DNA of 64,000 bases from Bdellovibrionales bacterium (lineage in GTDB: Bacteria > Bdellovibrionota > Bdellovibrionia > Bdellovibrionales > UBA1609): NCBI GenBank assembly GCA_019637855.1, contig JAHBUX010000001.1, positions 81,337 to 145,336 on the forward strand, written 5' to 3'. The notes beneath the pieces are model-generated. The model had not been told where the DNA came from. It saw only the letters and a list, made by a program, of their open reading frames with translations, and did no database searches. The position numbers were made by a program, and so were the translations under genes. Positions 26,566 through 35,952 of the stretch are shown piece by piece; position 1 is the stretch's first letter; every line of letters starts with the position of its first letter.

Positions 26566-27090
26566 TTGAAATTACTAGTGAATTTCAATTTCAGAGTTAA
26601 ATGGTGGACCAATCCATCCAATAAGCAACGACCGCAACCCCACGTTATCATTGAGCTTCCATTTTTAGCAAGAGTCCATTCGCGGGAGCGAATTTCAGAT
26701 CTCTATGTCAATGGCAACTCCCTCCGAGAGATAGAACGTCAGCTCAATATCCCAAAAACCACCGCGAGAGGGGTGCTGATCGCATCTGGTATTGAAATGC
26801 GGACGAGCCTCAATCACCAATCGAAAAATGTACCACAACCATTGGGAATGCGATCAGGCACCATTCCCTTCGGCTTTACTTACCTCAATGGAAAGCTCGT
26901 CATTGAACCAAGCGAATATAAGGTTGTGCTTGAGATCGTCCGTCGCCACCAAAAAGATGAGAGCTTTCGCTCCATTGCTCGACATCTCAACAACAAAAAA
27001 GTCACCACCAGACTTGGCAAAAAATGGACCCACGAGATTGTAAAACGAGTCATCGAACGACAACAGAAAACCAAAAGGAGAAAGTCATGA
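26566..27090 (+). CDS. Recombinase-domain protein lacking the catalytic domain
   Basis: About 174 residues. A helix-turn-helix (SLREIERQLNIPKTTARGVL) is followed by IPFGFTYLNGKLVIEPSEYK, VVLEIVRRHQKDESFRSIARHLN and the TTRLGKKWTHEIVKRVI segment. This is the layout of the PF07508 'Recombinase' DNA-binding region of large serine recombinases. The N-terminal resolvase domain with its catalytic Ser is absent. It may be a DNA-binding accessory or directionality factor, or a remnant. The start (TTG) is uncertain; no ribosome site is clear. It is coupled by ATGA to the next small gene. Confidence 0.65.
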   Translation: MKLLVNFNFRVKWWTNPSNKQRPQPHVIIELPFLARVHSRERISDLYVNGNSLREIERQLNIPKTTARGVLIASGIEMRTSLNHQSKNVPQPLGMRSGTIPFGFTYLNGKLVIEPSEYKVVLEIVRRHQKDESFRSIARHLNNKKVTTRLGKKWTHEIVKRVIERQQKTKRRKS

Positions 27091-27263
27091 TTCAAATTCC
27101 ATCAAAACTAATCGAAGTCGCAGTTACCGCCGCAATTTTCGCCGCCGCTGCGGGAAAGCTACCTAAGTTCATCCAGCAAGTGCGAGTGGCACAGTATCAG
27201 CTTTTAAAGGACTCCCAGGCATCTAAGTGGGGCCGACCTATGCTCCTGCCGGTAAAGAAGTAG
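27087..27263 (+). CDS. Small hypothetical protein (58 aa)
   Basis: ATG preceded by AAAAGGAGAAAGTC and overlapping the previous stop by 4 bases. The peptide begins MIQIPSKLIEVAVTAAIFAA, an amphipathic to hydrophobic Ala-rich segment, then LPKFIQQVRVAQYQLLKD and a basic end. It could be membrane-associated. Family not recognised. The strong ribosome site makes it likely to be real. Confidence 0.6.
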   Translation: MIQIPSKLIEVAVTAAIFAAAAGKLPKFIQQVRVAQYQLLKDSQASKWGRPMLLPVKK

Positions 27264-27399
27264 CAATGGGCAAGAATGAGGATTCGCCGGATTCGTTCGG
27301 CATCTTATGGCTTAATTCAAAAGTTTAATACCCTTATATCGATGTACATTGCTGAAATAATTGACAAAAATGATTTTTGCATCTAGGTTTGTGACACTT

Positions 27400-30300
27400 A
27401 TGTCAAAAGCAAAACTTTCGATCCTAACGATCTTTTTATCTATTTTTTTCTGCAAAAGCCTCCTTGCGGAGTCAAGATGCACATCAACATCAATAGAAAC
27501 CACTCTTAGATCAAAAAACATCAATCTGGAGAAACAGATTAATAGCATCACTTTTTTGATTGAAAAAAGTGGATTCCCTCAACTCCCTCTTGAACTCATT
27601 TTTCAAGTAGATGTCACTGATTCAGAGCAAGTTAAACGCCGCCTGCTGGAGGTTCGTAAGCTTACTACAGTCGATAGTGTTCAAAAGACGCGAGATTATG
27701 AAGCTCTCTTAAGATGCGCCACTGAAGCAAAGGAACAATCAGAAATTGCAGAATACGCTAAGCGTGCGGCCGATCTAAACATTTTGAAAGTAAAGTTCTT
27801 TGAATTCCCAGAGGATAAACAAAGAGTCCTAGTTGAAAACTACATCTCGCAGCGGTCATTGAGTAACGACCGAGCCACAGTTCAAAAAGAGGTACAAAAA
27901 ACTGAGGCTGCGCTTGTCAAAGCCCAAAATCAACTTAACCAAAGCTCTGAGACATTGGATGATTCAGGCGGAACATCCAAGGATGAAGATCTTGCTGTGG
28001 CCAAGACGACATTGCAGCAGTATCTCGCAGACTACGCGACTGAGCACCTAGAGTTTTTAAAGTTGATTGAAGAGAAGAAGGCCAGTCTCGATAAGATTAA
28101 AGCTGAGGTTGGCTCTCTTGTTCAACGCGAACAAGGTGACAATGCCAATGTTGCGGAGCTATTGCCACTATCAAATCTAATTTGGGAACAAACTGTCGAC
28201 TTTATTTCTGATCTTTTTAAAGGTTTGAATGTTGGTACACAGATAGACTTACCAGAGCCGCTTGAACCCCAAAATAAATTTTCTGATGAAGATGCAAAAG
28301 ATTATTCAACCTACATAAAATCCTATGCTGACGCTAAACGGGGCCGACTGGATCAAACTCAGAAGAGAACTGAGATAGTAAACGATTTAAGATTTCAAGC
28401 GTTCCAAGTGTTGACTGAAGCTGGTCAGTTGCGCTCTCGATTGTTCTCCAGTTGTGATCGAACTTCTAACTGCAACGGACATCGCAGTCTGAATGCAAAA
28501 AATCTTGCCGACTTTGCCAGAGAAATCGAAATTGTGCCAATTAAAGTACAAGCTGGTAGTGTCGCTAAAGTTCTCGAATTCAAAGGCAAGTTGAGTGCTG
28601 GCGTTGATGGATGGATAGATCTTTTCCAGCAGATAGTTGCACTTTTCATCTTACTTGCGATTCCGCTGATTCTTCTAAGAACACTAAATTGGTTCAATGC
28701 CAAACTTGATTCTACAAGAAAATCTATACTTTCTCGATCCATGATGGATTTTCGCAAAAGAACTTCGATTGCTTTGTGGATCTCGAAAATCAATCCGTTT
28801 ATTCCAGCATCGGGTATGGCCATAGGAATTTGGACAGCACGTCAGTTGATCGAAACTACAGACATTCGTGAGCTTTCCCAATTCTTGTTCTATTTTCAGC
28901 TCTATTTTATTTATCGCATAGTCAGATTGTTGGTTCAAATTCTACTAGAAATCCTCTTCTCTTCAGAGTCCGTTGGCGATCTTAGAGAGCAAAGGCAAAA
29001 AGCTGAAAGTTCGGCGAAGCGCATTTCGAGATTAATTTTTATTGAATATGCTTTTTTGTTTTTAGTTGAAACAACAGCCCGTCGTGCGCTGGTGTATGGG
29101 CTGGCATCCGAAATCATATTTTATTTCAATCTGGTATTTATTTTTTGGGAAGCTTATCGCTGGAATCAGCAAATACTCGATGCTAGCAAATTGCGCTTTC
29201 CAAAATTCGCTGAGCAACTTGACAAGTTGCTTGCGTCCAAGATTTTAGTTTTCCTCTCAGGTCCGTTTTTAATACTTGCCGTTGGTTTGCGCGATCTTAG
29301 TTATTTTGTATACTCCTACCTCATTCGATTGGACTTCTTTAAAAAAATCCATTCGGAAATATTCCGTCGAAGGATTGAGGCTGATGCAGAAGAGGAAACG
29401 AAAAATGCGCCTTCTGAAAGTTATCTTAAACAATTTGATTACTATCTCCCCGCAGATAAAACTATCTTAGTCACCAGACAAGCATCTGCGACCGAAAACA
29501 CTGTGGATACCATAAATTCATGGCTCATCGGTCGAGCTACCGAGGATTTGATAATTATCGTGGGTAACCGTGGAATGGGAAAGACCACGGTCCTCAACTC
29601 TATCGCGAAATCATTTTCTGGCGAGATTAAGGTTGTTCGACCTTCACCTAAAACAATTGAGGTAGCGGCGTTTTTTAAATTTCTGAGTTCAGCGTTCGAT
29701 TCTGAAATAGACTCAATTGATTCTTTTGTTCGAATGGAAAGTGAGCTTAAGGAAAAGATAGTCGTTCTTGTCGACGATGTTCAAAACTTGTTTTTAGGAG
29801 AAATTTCGGGCTTTGAGATCTATAAAACATTTGTCGAAATCCTAAGCCTTAAGACTAAAAATATATTTTGGTGTCTCTCCGTAAATTCAAGATCTTGGTC
29901 GTACCTGAAAGGTGCCCTTGGTCAAGAGCACCTCTACGGAAAAGTCTTTGAATTGACTCCTTGGAGAGATTTCGAAATTCAGGAATTAATTCTCAAAAGA
30001 CACGAATTGACTGGTTTTTCTCGGCAGTTTGACAAGTCTATCAAAGCCTATGGAGCTTCTGGAGATGCTCTCGGACAACAGGCGGAGACGCAGTTTTTTA
30101 GACTGCTCTGGGGACAGTCCAGAGGCAATCCGCGTTCTGCCTTGATGTATTGGATCTCCGCCATATCCCAAACTGGGTCTGATAAAATTGTCGTAGGCGT
30201 GCCTTCGTTTGTAAGCTCATCACTTGTTTCATCTATGAGTGACGACTCGCTTTTTTTACTAGCTTCTATTGCGAGGCATGAAAGCTTAACACAAACGGAA

Positions 30301-30468
30301 ATGCATTCCGTGACCAGTATTCCAAACACAGTTATTCGAAAATGTATGAAGGAAGCTCTTGATAAAAATTTAGTATGGAGCGATTCCTCAGGTCGCTATC
30401 GCATTTCCTCACGCGCTCAGTACGTTATTGATTACTTTTTAATCGGAAAGAATTTTTTGTATGAATGA
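27400..30468 (+). CDS. Giant membrane P-loop ATPase linked to MscS
   Basis: About 1022 residues. The start at ATG 27400 gives a signal peptide (LSILTIFLSIFFCKSLLA); in-frame starts at 27391 and 27370 are possible. A periplasmic coiled-coil-rich region (about 30-400) is followed by about six hydrophobic helices between 405 and 640. A cytosolic NTPase domain follows with Walker A GNRGMGKTT (about 722) and Walker B VVLVDDVQNLF (about 790). The front part resembles the periplasmic coil plus helices of MscK-type channels, but the channel domain is replaced by the ATPase. The MscS gene follows, overlapping by 8 bases. Confidence 0.75.
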   Translation: MSKAKLSILTIFLSIFFCKSLLAESRCTSTSIETTLRSKNINLEKQINSITFLIEKSGFPQLPLELIFQVDVTDSEQVKRRLLEVRKLTTVDSVQKTRDYEALLRCATEAKEQSEIAEYAKRAADLNILKVKFFEFPEDKQRVLVENYISQRSLSNDRATVQKEVQKTEAALVKAQNQLNQSSETLDDSGGTSKDEDLAVAKTTLQQYLADYATEHLEFLKLIEEKKASLDKIKAEVGSLVQREQGDNANVAELLPLSNLIWEQTVDFISDLFKGLNVGTQIDLPEPLEPQNKFSDEDAKDYSTYIKSYADAKRGRLDQTQKRTEIVNDLRFQAFQVLTEAGQLRSRLFSSCDRTSNCNGHRSLNAKNLADFAREIEIVPIKVQAGSVAKVLEFKGKLSAGVDGWIDLFQQIVALFILLAIPLILLRTLNWFNAKLDSTRKSILSRSMMDFRKRTSIALWISKINPFIPASGMAIGIWTARQLIETTDIRELSQFLFYFQLYFIYRIVRLLVQILLEILFSSESVGDLREQRQKAESSAKRISRLIFIEYAFLFLVETTARRALVYGLASEIIFYFNLVFIFWEAYRWNQQILDASKLRFPKFAEQLDKLLASKILVFLSGPFLILAVGLRDLSYFVYSYLIRLDFFKKIHSEIFRRRIEADAEEETKNAPSESYLKQFDYYLPADKTILVTRQASATENTVDTINSWLIGRATEDLIIIVGNRGMGKTTVLNSIAKSFSGEIKVVRPSPKTIEVAAFFKFLSSAFDSEIDSIDSFVRMESELKEKIVVLVDDVQNLFLGEISGFEIYKTFVEILSLKTKNIFWCLSVNSRSWSYLKGALGQEHLYGKVFELTPWRDFEIQELILKRHELTGFSRQFDKSIKAYGASGDALGQQAETQFFRLLWGQSRGNPRSALMYWISAISQTGSDKIVVGVPSFVSSSLVSSMSDDSLFLLASIARHESLTQTEMHSVTSIPNTVIRKCMKEALDKNLVWSDSSGRYRISSRAQYVIDYFLIGKNFLYE

Positions 30469-31303
30469 TCAAGACATCGGGAACATTTCAAGTTTTGTGG
30501 AAGTTTTAAGCTTTACGAAAATCACTTTACTTCTTATTGGAGTGATTGTTCTTGGCATTGCGGTAAAATTCGTAGCTGGCATTGGAGCCACCCTGCACGC
30601 CAAAATGCCTTCAAGAAGACTTCTTATAGCGCAGATTGTGACTGTCACGTCATTTGCAGTTTATATTCTTGGCGGTACATATTTATTCTACGGAATCATT
30701 CAGCCGCCTAAAGCTCTGCTTCTTGCTGTCAGTGGAACGTTAGCCGTCGCCCTCGGTCTTTCGTTGAAGGACCTAATTGCGTCAGTTGTAGCGGGAGTCA
30801 TACTACTGTTTGATAGGCCATTTCAGGTGGGTGACCGTGTTACTTTCGATGGCACCTATGGGGAAATTACGAGTATTGGATTGAGAGCTGTACGTCTCGT
30901 AACACTTGACGACTCTGTGGTAACCATACCGAATAGTAAGTTTATCACCGACTTAGTATCTTCAGGTAATTTTGGTGCATTAGATATGATGATCGAGATC
31001 AATTTTCATGTTGATCTTGCGTCTGATATTTCACTGGCGCGTAAGCTATTACACGAAGCCGCCATTACCAGTCGATTTGTATTTTTAAAAAAGCCTGTCT
31101 CTATCGTACTCACTGAAGTCAATTTTTCGGAGCGGCCCGCAATGCAGATTCGAGTCAAGTGCTACGTCATAGATGTTCGCTTTGAAAAGGCACTTCAGAG
31201 CGACATTTTGCTGAGAGGGAATGAAGCTCTCAAGGCTGCTGGCATAAGTAGACCCAAGTCGATTTTTCAAGAAAATACATTTTTAAAAGAACTCGTAAAA
31301 TAA
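30461..31303 (+). CDS. MscS-family mechanosensitive channel (partner of ATPase)
   Basis: A 280-residue protein with three hydrophobic helices (about 18-40, 52-75, 85-115). The third is the pore helix AVSGTLAVALGLSLKDLIASVVAGVILL, followed by the conserved RPFQVGDRVTFDGTYGEITSIGLRAVRL and TIPNSKF block of MscS. The channel releases osmolytes when membrane tension rises. The gene overlaps the ATPase gene by 8 bases, so the two are translationally coupled and probably form one complex. Confidence 0.88.
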   Translation: MNDQDIGNISSFVEVLSFTKITLLLIGVIVLGIAVKFVAGIGATLHAKMPSRRLLIAQIVTVTSFAVYILGGTYLFYGIIQPPKALLLAVSGTLAVALGLSLKDLIASVVAGVILLFDRPFQVGDRVTFDGTYGEITSIGLRAVRLVTLDDSVVTIPNSKFITDLVSSGNFGALDMMIEINFHVDLASDISLARKLLHEAAITSRFVFLKKPVSIVLTEVNFSERPAMQIRVKCYVIDVRFEKALQSDILLRGNEALKAAGISRPKSIFQENTFLKELVK

Positions 31304-31312
31304 GGAGTAAAT

Positions 31313-32119
31313 TTGTTTTGTTCATATTCAATCATTGCATTTTTTGTTTTGTTTTTCGCGTCCGTTTCCTCGTACTCGCAGTCAAATGACACGATTCGTA
31401 CAGGAAGACCAGGCCAAGCAATTGGCCCCTATGTTGTGGGAACCGGTTATTTCCAGATACAATCAGGATTGGACTTTGCTTCCGCAGACAACTCCATCGA
31501 CAAAACAAAAAGTCAGATTTCAAACAATGTTGTTCGATACGGTTTAACTGAAAATTTTGAACTTAGCGCCCTTGTAAACGTTCAAAATGACCGCCACTCT
31601 CTTTCTTCAGTCTCTGATACGAGTGGCTTGAGCGAAATGCACTTGGGCTTTAGATATAATTTAATAGACCATCCTGATGGGTTGATTCCAGGGTTTGGAA
31701 TACAGACGCGATTTAGAACCACGCACACAAGTTCTGATTATCGTACCAATCATCTCGCGCCAATTATTGTGTTCGTAACAAATCATAAGCTATCTGAAAG
31801 TTTAGCTTGGGGACACAACATCGGCGCTTCTTACGATGGTATTGGTCCTATCCCCAGATACACGTTTGTTAGTAACCTGTCTTTTCCCATTGCAGGCAAA
31901 TGGGGCAGTTTCTTTGAAGTTTATGGAGATATAAAGGATGAGTATGGCAGAGTGTTTGCCGATACTGGCTTTTCCTATCTCGTCAATAAAGATCTGCAAT
32001 TAGACTCTTATTTTGGTTGGGGGAATAATCGAGGAGTTTCAGATTTGTTTATTAGTGTTGGTCTATCTTGGCGCGTACAGACGCGAAGAGAACATTTAGC
32101 TGCTGTAGGAGCCCAATAA
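31313..32119 (+). CDS. Outer-membrane beta-barrel, MetA-pathway/transporter-like
   Basis: About 268 residues. TTG start with AAGGAG 5 bases before. Signal peptide SIIAFFVLFFASVSSYS. The mature part is alternating beta strands with aromatic ends (YFQIQSGLDFA, FELSALVNVQ, MHLGFRYNLID, WGSFFEVYGDI, LQLDSYFGWG) and SVGLSWRV as the last strand. This matches the small barrel family annotated as phenol-degradation MetA-pathway or transporter-type. It lies between the MscS and APC transporter genes; its stop overlaps the next ATG. Confidence 0.7.
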   Translation: MFCSYSIIAFFVLFFASVSSYSQSNDTIRTGRPGQAIGPYVVGTGYFQIQSGLDFASADNSIDKTKSQISNNVVRYGLTENFELSALVNVQNDRHSLSSVSDTSGLSEMHLGFRYNLIDHPDGLIPGFGIQTRFRTTHTSSDYRTNHLAPIIVFVTNHKLSESLAWGHNIGASYDGIGPIPRYTFVSNLSFPIAGKWGSFFEVYGDIKDEYGRVFADTGFSYLVNKDLQLDSYFGWGNNRGVSDLFISVGLSWRVQTRREHLAAVGAQ

Positions 32120-34368
32120 TGGGAGCTTCCGTTAGTTATAAACTTAAATCATCTCTTCAAGGAGCGTTAGCAGCAGGAGGAGATCCAGCGACTTCTCCTC
32201 TTTATGTATTTGGACCCTTTTTGACATTAATTACCTCTGCTGGTGTTGCAGCAGTTACTTTTGGTGCGTCTATCTGGATGGCAGTGGTTACGGTGCTAGC
32301 TGTGGCGATGATGTACAGATATGTCATGATTTGGGTTACTGATGGTAGCGGCGGAAGCGGCCTTTGCGAAGAGGAGTTTGGAAGCTGGGCTGTAAAAATT
32401 AACGCTGCTATTACCGTTATTGAGTACACTTTAACTTTTTTAGTGAGCATGGCAGCCCTTGTTACCTTTATGGCTGATCGAATTCCGCTGATTTCGACAG
32501 ACATAGGTATCTTGTCGATTCGTTCTTGTATCGCCGTAGCTCTTTCGATCCTGATAGCTTTAGTCGTAAATCGAGGATCGAAAGTTTCCAGTTTGTTCTT
32601 TGGCCCTGCGACTGCACTGATCTTGGGCTTTCTGTGGTTGATGATTGGATTTACAATCTTCAAAAGAGGACTCGACTTCCCTGATCTAAATTTCGATGCG
32701 TTTTCGAGAGAAAATGTTCATTTCACGCTAGGTGGTTTCGCAAGAATCTTGGCCTTGATGACTGGAATAGAAATATTTGCCAACTTGGTTGCTTCTTATG
32801 ATGGAGCTGCAAAAGAGCGCAGTCGTAAGGCTTTTGGAAGTTTAATCATTGTCATGGGAACTACTGTGAGCACTATGCTCGTCGTAGGGCCGGCCATCTT
32901 AGATCTTTCCGATCCGACAGATCAATCCAAATCGGTATTTACTCAAACAATGGATGCTTTGCTACCAACGTGGCTTTCCTACGCTGGCACATTGATCGGA
33001 ATAGCCGTACTTCTTTCGGCCGCAGCAGCGAGCACACAAGGTCTTCAAAACTTATTTTTAGGTTTGAGAGGTAGACACTACATCCCTGCAAAATGGGGGA
33101 CGCGGAACAAGTTTGATGTCCCAGTTGTACCTGTGTGGATGCAGACCGTGTTTGTTTCTTTATGTTTCCTCCTAATAGGAACACACGAAGAGACGTATTT
33201 GGCTCTTTATGCTGCTGGGGTCTTTATTCTGCTGTCAATGACAGGCTGGGCCTCCACCAAGCGTTTTTTTGCCTCGATCCTGAAATCCTTCAGGGCGCAT
33301 AAGCTATTTGGCGTGTGTGTCTCCGCATTGTCGGCGCTGTTTGCTTCCTTTGCTACAGTTATCATTTTTGAAGAAAGATTTTTCGAAGGAGCATGGCTCT
33401 ATTTGATTTTAGTGCCAGCGCTATATCTCCTGTTTGATTTTTACAGAAAGCGTTTAGGTGTCCCACCGATGGCTCAAGATCAGAGACTTGAGTCACTGAT
33501 AACCCCAAATCCGATAGCAAATCCATCAGATCGCGATGTGGTAAGGTATTACCCTAAAACAATTCTAGTTCCTTACAATGGAAGTTTATCCGCTGACTGT
33601 GCGCTTAAAAGCGGAGTTGATGTTGGAGAAAAGTTTGGCGCTAAGGTCACGACTGTTTACGTTGGAGAGGCAATAAACACAAAAAACTCAAAATTGAGCT
33701 CTTCAATCAAAAGCAGTGTTGCACAGTTTGAGATTATCGAAGACTCGATAGAGCATTTGCATATAAAAAGCGCAGCCCCGAATCGTGAGCTCGTAACAAT
33801 TTGCGAAACGAGAGAGTTTGACTTGATATGTTTCGCTTCGGGTAACCTGAAAGAAAAAGAGACTTTATTCTCCGATAGCATAGAATACTCAGTTCTTTAT
33901 TCTACAACCCCGCCAGTTCTTTTTTATCGTCCTTCTCAGAATCCCACATCTCGCGCATCGAGGTTTAGGAATATTTTAATCCCCTTAGATGGTTCAGAAA
34001 TATCTGAGCAGGTACTGCCTTACGCAGCATCTTTTGCATTAAATTATGGCGCTGCAGTTCATCTTCTGTGTGTGCCGGAAACTCAAGGCGATAGTGAGCT
34101 AAATAAAAATCTTTTGGTTTATCTTGAACACATCAAACATCATTTTTTCTCACTTCAATCAAAAGTAGACATCCATGTAACCGGCTCTGGCCCTCTGCGA
34201 ACAATTATTGATTTTGCAGAATCAAGCGATATTGATTTAATTGCGATTGCTTCGCATGGACGCGGCGGGCTTGGCCGTCAAAACTTTGTAAAAATAGGTA
34301 GCGTTTCGTCAGGAGTACTTACGGGCTGTGACATACCCACCCTTTTCATTTCCGCAAAAACCGATTAG
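32119..34368 (+). CDS. APC-superfamily transporter with two universal-stress domains
   Basis: About 749 residues from the ATG at 32119 (TAGGAG upstream; TAATG overlap). The first 440 residues carry about 12 hydrophobic helices of the amino acid-polyamine-cation type. The cytosolic part holds two UspA domains. The first (KTILVPYNGSLSADCALKSG) is degenerate. The second (RNILIPLDGSEISEQVLPYA ... HGRGGLGRQNF and a GS turn) keeps the ATP-binding G-2x-G-9x-G(S) pattern. The fusion suggests transport gated by nucleotide or stress. The substrate (amino acid or K+) is unknown. Confidence 0.85.
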   Translation: MGASVSYKLKSSLQGALAAGGDPATSPLYVFGPFLTLITSAGVAAVTFGASIWMAVVTVLAVAMMYRYVMIWVTDGSGGSGLCEEEFGSWAVKINAAITVIEYTLTFLVSMAALVTFMADRIPLISTDIGILSIRSCIAVALSILIALVVNRGSKVSSLFFGPATALILGFLWLMIGFTIFKRGLDFPDLNFDAFSRENVHFTLGGFARILALMTGIEIFANLVASYDGAAKERSRKAFGSLIIVMGTTVSTMLVVGPAILDLSDPTDQSKSVFTQTMDALLPTWLSYAGTLIGIAVLLSAAAASTQGLQNLFLGLRGRHYIPAKWGTRNKFDVPVVPVWMQTVFVSLCFLLIGTHEETYLALYAAGVFILLSMTGWASTKRFFASILKSFRAHKLFGVCVSALSALFASFATVIIFEERFFEGAWLYLILVPALYLLFDFYRKRLGVPPMAQDQRLESLITPNPIANPSDRDVVRYYPKTILVPYNGSLSADCALKSGVDVGEKFGAKVTTVYVGEAINTKNSKLSSSIKSSVAQFEIIEDSIEHLHIKSAAPNRELVTICETREFDLICFASGNLKEKETLFSDSIEYSVLYSTTPPVLFYRPSQNPTSRASRFRNILIPLDGSEISEQVLPYAASFALNYGAAVHLLCVPETQGDSELNKNLLVYLEHIKHHFFSLQSKVDIHVTGSGPLRTIIDFAESSDIDLIAIASHGRGGLGRQNFVKIGSVSSGVLTGCDIPTLFISAKTD

Positions 34369-34392
34369 GATAAAGTAAAAAGGGGGATATTT

Positions 34393-34761
34393 ATGAAGTT
34401 TACAAATATTGATGCGTCTCAGTCGCTAGATGCCTTTGTAGATAAGAAATCGAAAGCCCTACTCAAAAGAGTTGGGGCGTACCATGATCGATACAAATTT
34501 TCGATGAACATTAAGCCAACATCGCGAAAAAAAGATGGTTCAGTGAAAACATTTTCTGCAGTAGGCGTTGTAAAAATTAAGTCTGTTTCAGATTTAAGAG
34601 CTGAGTTTGAGTCGGCAGACCCTAAACTTGCCGTCAAAAAAGTTATTGATAGTCTAGAAAAGCAAATTCGTCGGCACACTGAGAAGTCTGAACGTAGCAG
34701 ATCAACGCTCGGACGCTCTTTGAAACCCATTCGACAATTTAAGCTTGAAGTCTCGCAATAA
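34393..34761 (+). CDS. HPF/RaiA-like ribosome-associated protein
   Basis: A 122-residue protein beginning MKFTNIDASQSLDAFVDKKS, with a beta-alpha-beta-beta-beta-alpha pattern (FSMNIKPTSRKKDGSVKTF ... DPKLAVKKVIDSLEKQIRRHTEK). This resembles the S30AE/sigma-54 modulation family that binds the 30S subunit and stabilises resting ribosomes. The basic C-terminal tail is unusual. GGGGGATATTT precedes the ATG. In this cargo block it fits a stress-survival role. Confidence 0.65.
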   Translation: MKFTNIDASQSLDAFVDKKSKALLKRVGAYHDRYKFSMNIKPTSRKKDGSVKTFSAVGVVKIKSVSDLRAEFESADPKLAVKKVIDSLEKQIRRHTEKSERSRSTLGRSLKPIRQFKLEVSQ

Positions 34762-34783
34762 AAATTATTTGGAAGTGATCAAA

Positions 34784-34924
34784 ATGAAATTATCAAAAAT
34801 TAAAAAGACAAAAACAAAAGGCCGGGTAAAGGGCAGTCGTTTAAAGAAGTCTGGTGTTACAAGAAAGCAGTCTCACTCGAGTTCAAGAACTAAACGTTCA
34901 CAGGGACGAAAAGACAGCAAATAA
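34784..34924 (+). CDS. 46-residue highly basic protein
   Basis: The frame begins MKLSKIKKTKTKGRVKGSRL and ends KRSQGRKDSK; nearly half the residues are Lys or Arg and there is no hydrophobic core. GGAAGTG lies upstream of the ATG, and the gene is 22 bases after the HPF-like gene. An RNA- or DNA-binding role is likely from charge alone; no family recognised. Confidence 0.55.
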   Translation: MKLSKIKKTKTKGRVKGSRLKKSGVTRKQSHSSSRTKRSQGRKDSK

Positions 34925-34968
34925 ATGTAAACAATACCAAGAACTCAGATGTTGATATGGCTCGAAAA

Positions 34969-35841
34969 TCAATCTGAGTTTACAGGTTGTTTGAGATGAA
35001 TATCCCTTTGAGGAAAAGGAATTTCTATGTTTGCCTTCCTAAGTTCGCTCAAAATTGCTGATCGGATTTCACCCGTTACCACGTCAATAGTCCAAATTTC
35101 CGAAGAAAAAAATCGCAAATCAAAATCAAGCGATGACTCTCCAAAATCTTGAAAAATCGCCACTGGCGGGGGATCTTTTAAAACTTTTGAATGGCGAAGG
35201 GCTGCCTCACAAAGAATTCTCTGAACATTTTCAATGTTAGATGAGTAACTAACTCCAACCCTCAAGTGCTGGCGGATGGTTTTACCGGAATAACTGTCAT
35301 TGATTACTTCCTCTGAAATTAGTTTAGAATTAGGAACTATGATCGTGATGTCGTCTCTGGTTTGTACAATGGTAGATCTCACTCGGATATCAACTATTCT
35401 TCCGCTTGTGCTTCCAACTCTTATTATGTCACCAACTTTAATCGGTCGTTCTATCAAAAGAATGATGCCCGAAATGAAGTTTTGAGTAAGATTTTGTAAA
35501 CCAAATCCGATCCCTACCATCAAAACAGCACCAACGGCAGCCAGAGAGCTGATAGAAAATCCCATATTGTCTAACGCCATCATTAGGCCAACGAGAAAAA
35601 CAGAATAACGGATAAATTTTTCGATAGAGTCTCGCACGCCTGAGTCGACGTTTTTTCCTGACAGCCACTTGGACGCTAATCGGCCTAGTACAATCGAAAT
35701 TTTCCAAGCAAACCAAACAGCAAAAATTGAGAAGATAATACTTAGAGAAGAAACCTTAGCTTTGTCCAAAGTAAATAACGGTCTCTGCAAGAGAAGCCAA
35801 AGCTCATTTAATTTATCTGAAAGATCGCCTCCATATTCCAT
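34969..35841 (-). CDS. MscS-family mechanosensitive channel, second copy
   Basis: About 290 residues. The ATG at 35841 has GGAGTTAGA just upstream and is preferred over an ATG at 35883. Hydrophobic helices lead to SISSLAAVGAVLMVGIGFGLQ and NFISGIILLIERPIKVGDII, then GRIVDIRVRSTIVQTRDDITIIVPNSKLISEEVIN, the MscS pore and beta-domain signature. It is oriented against the rest of the cargo. Together with the MscS at 30461 the element has two distinct channels. Confidence 0.88.
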   Translation of the reverse strand: MEYGGDLSDKLNELWLLLQRPLFTLDKAKVSSLSIIFSIFAVWFAWKISIVLGRLASKWLSGKNVDSGVRDSIEKFIRYSVFLVGLMMALDNMGFSISSLAAVGAVLMVGIGFGLQNLTQNFISGIILLIERPIKVGDIIRVGSTSGRIVDIRVRSTIVQTRDDITIIVPNSKLISEEVINDSYSGKTIRQHLRVGVSYSSNIENVQRILCEAALRHSKVLKDPPPVAIFQDFGESSLDFDLRFFSSEIWTIDVVTGEIRSAILSELRKANIEIPFPQRDIHLKQPVNSD

Positions 35842-35952
35842 TCTAACTCCAAAAATCGACGTGGAAAACTGAGCGGTCGACATCAAAAATATTTTCTAGT
35901 ACAAATCACCTCTTGGTTATGATCGAAATACTTGAAAACATTATTTCACAAT

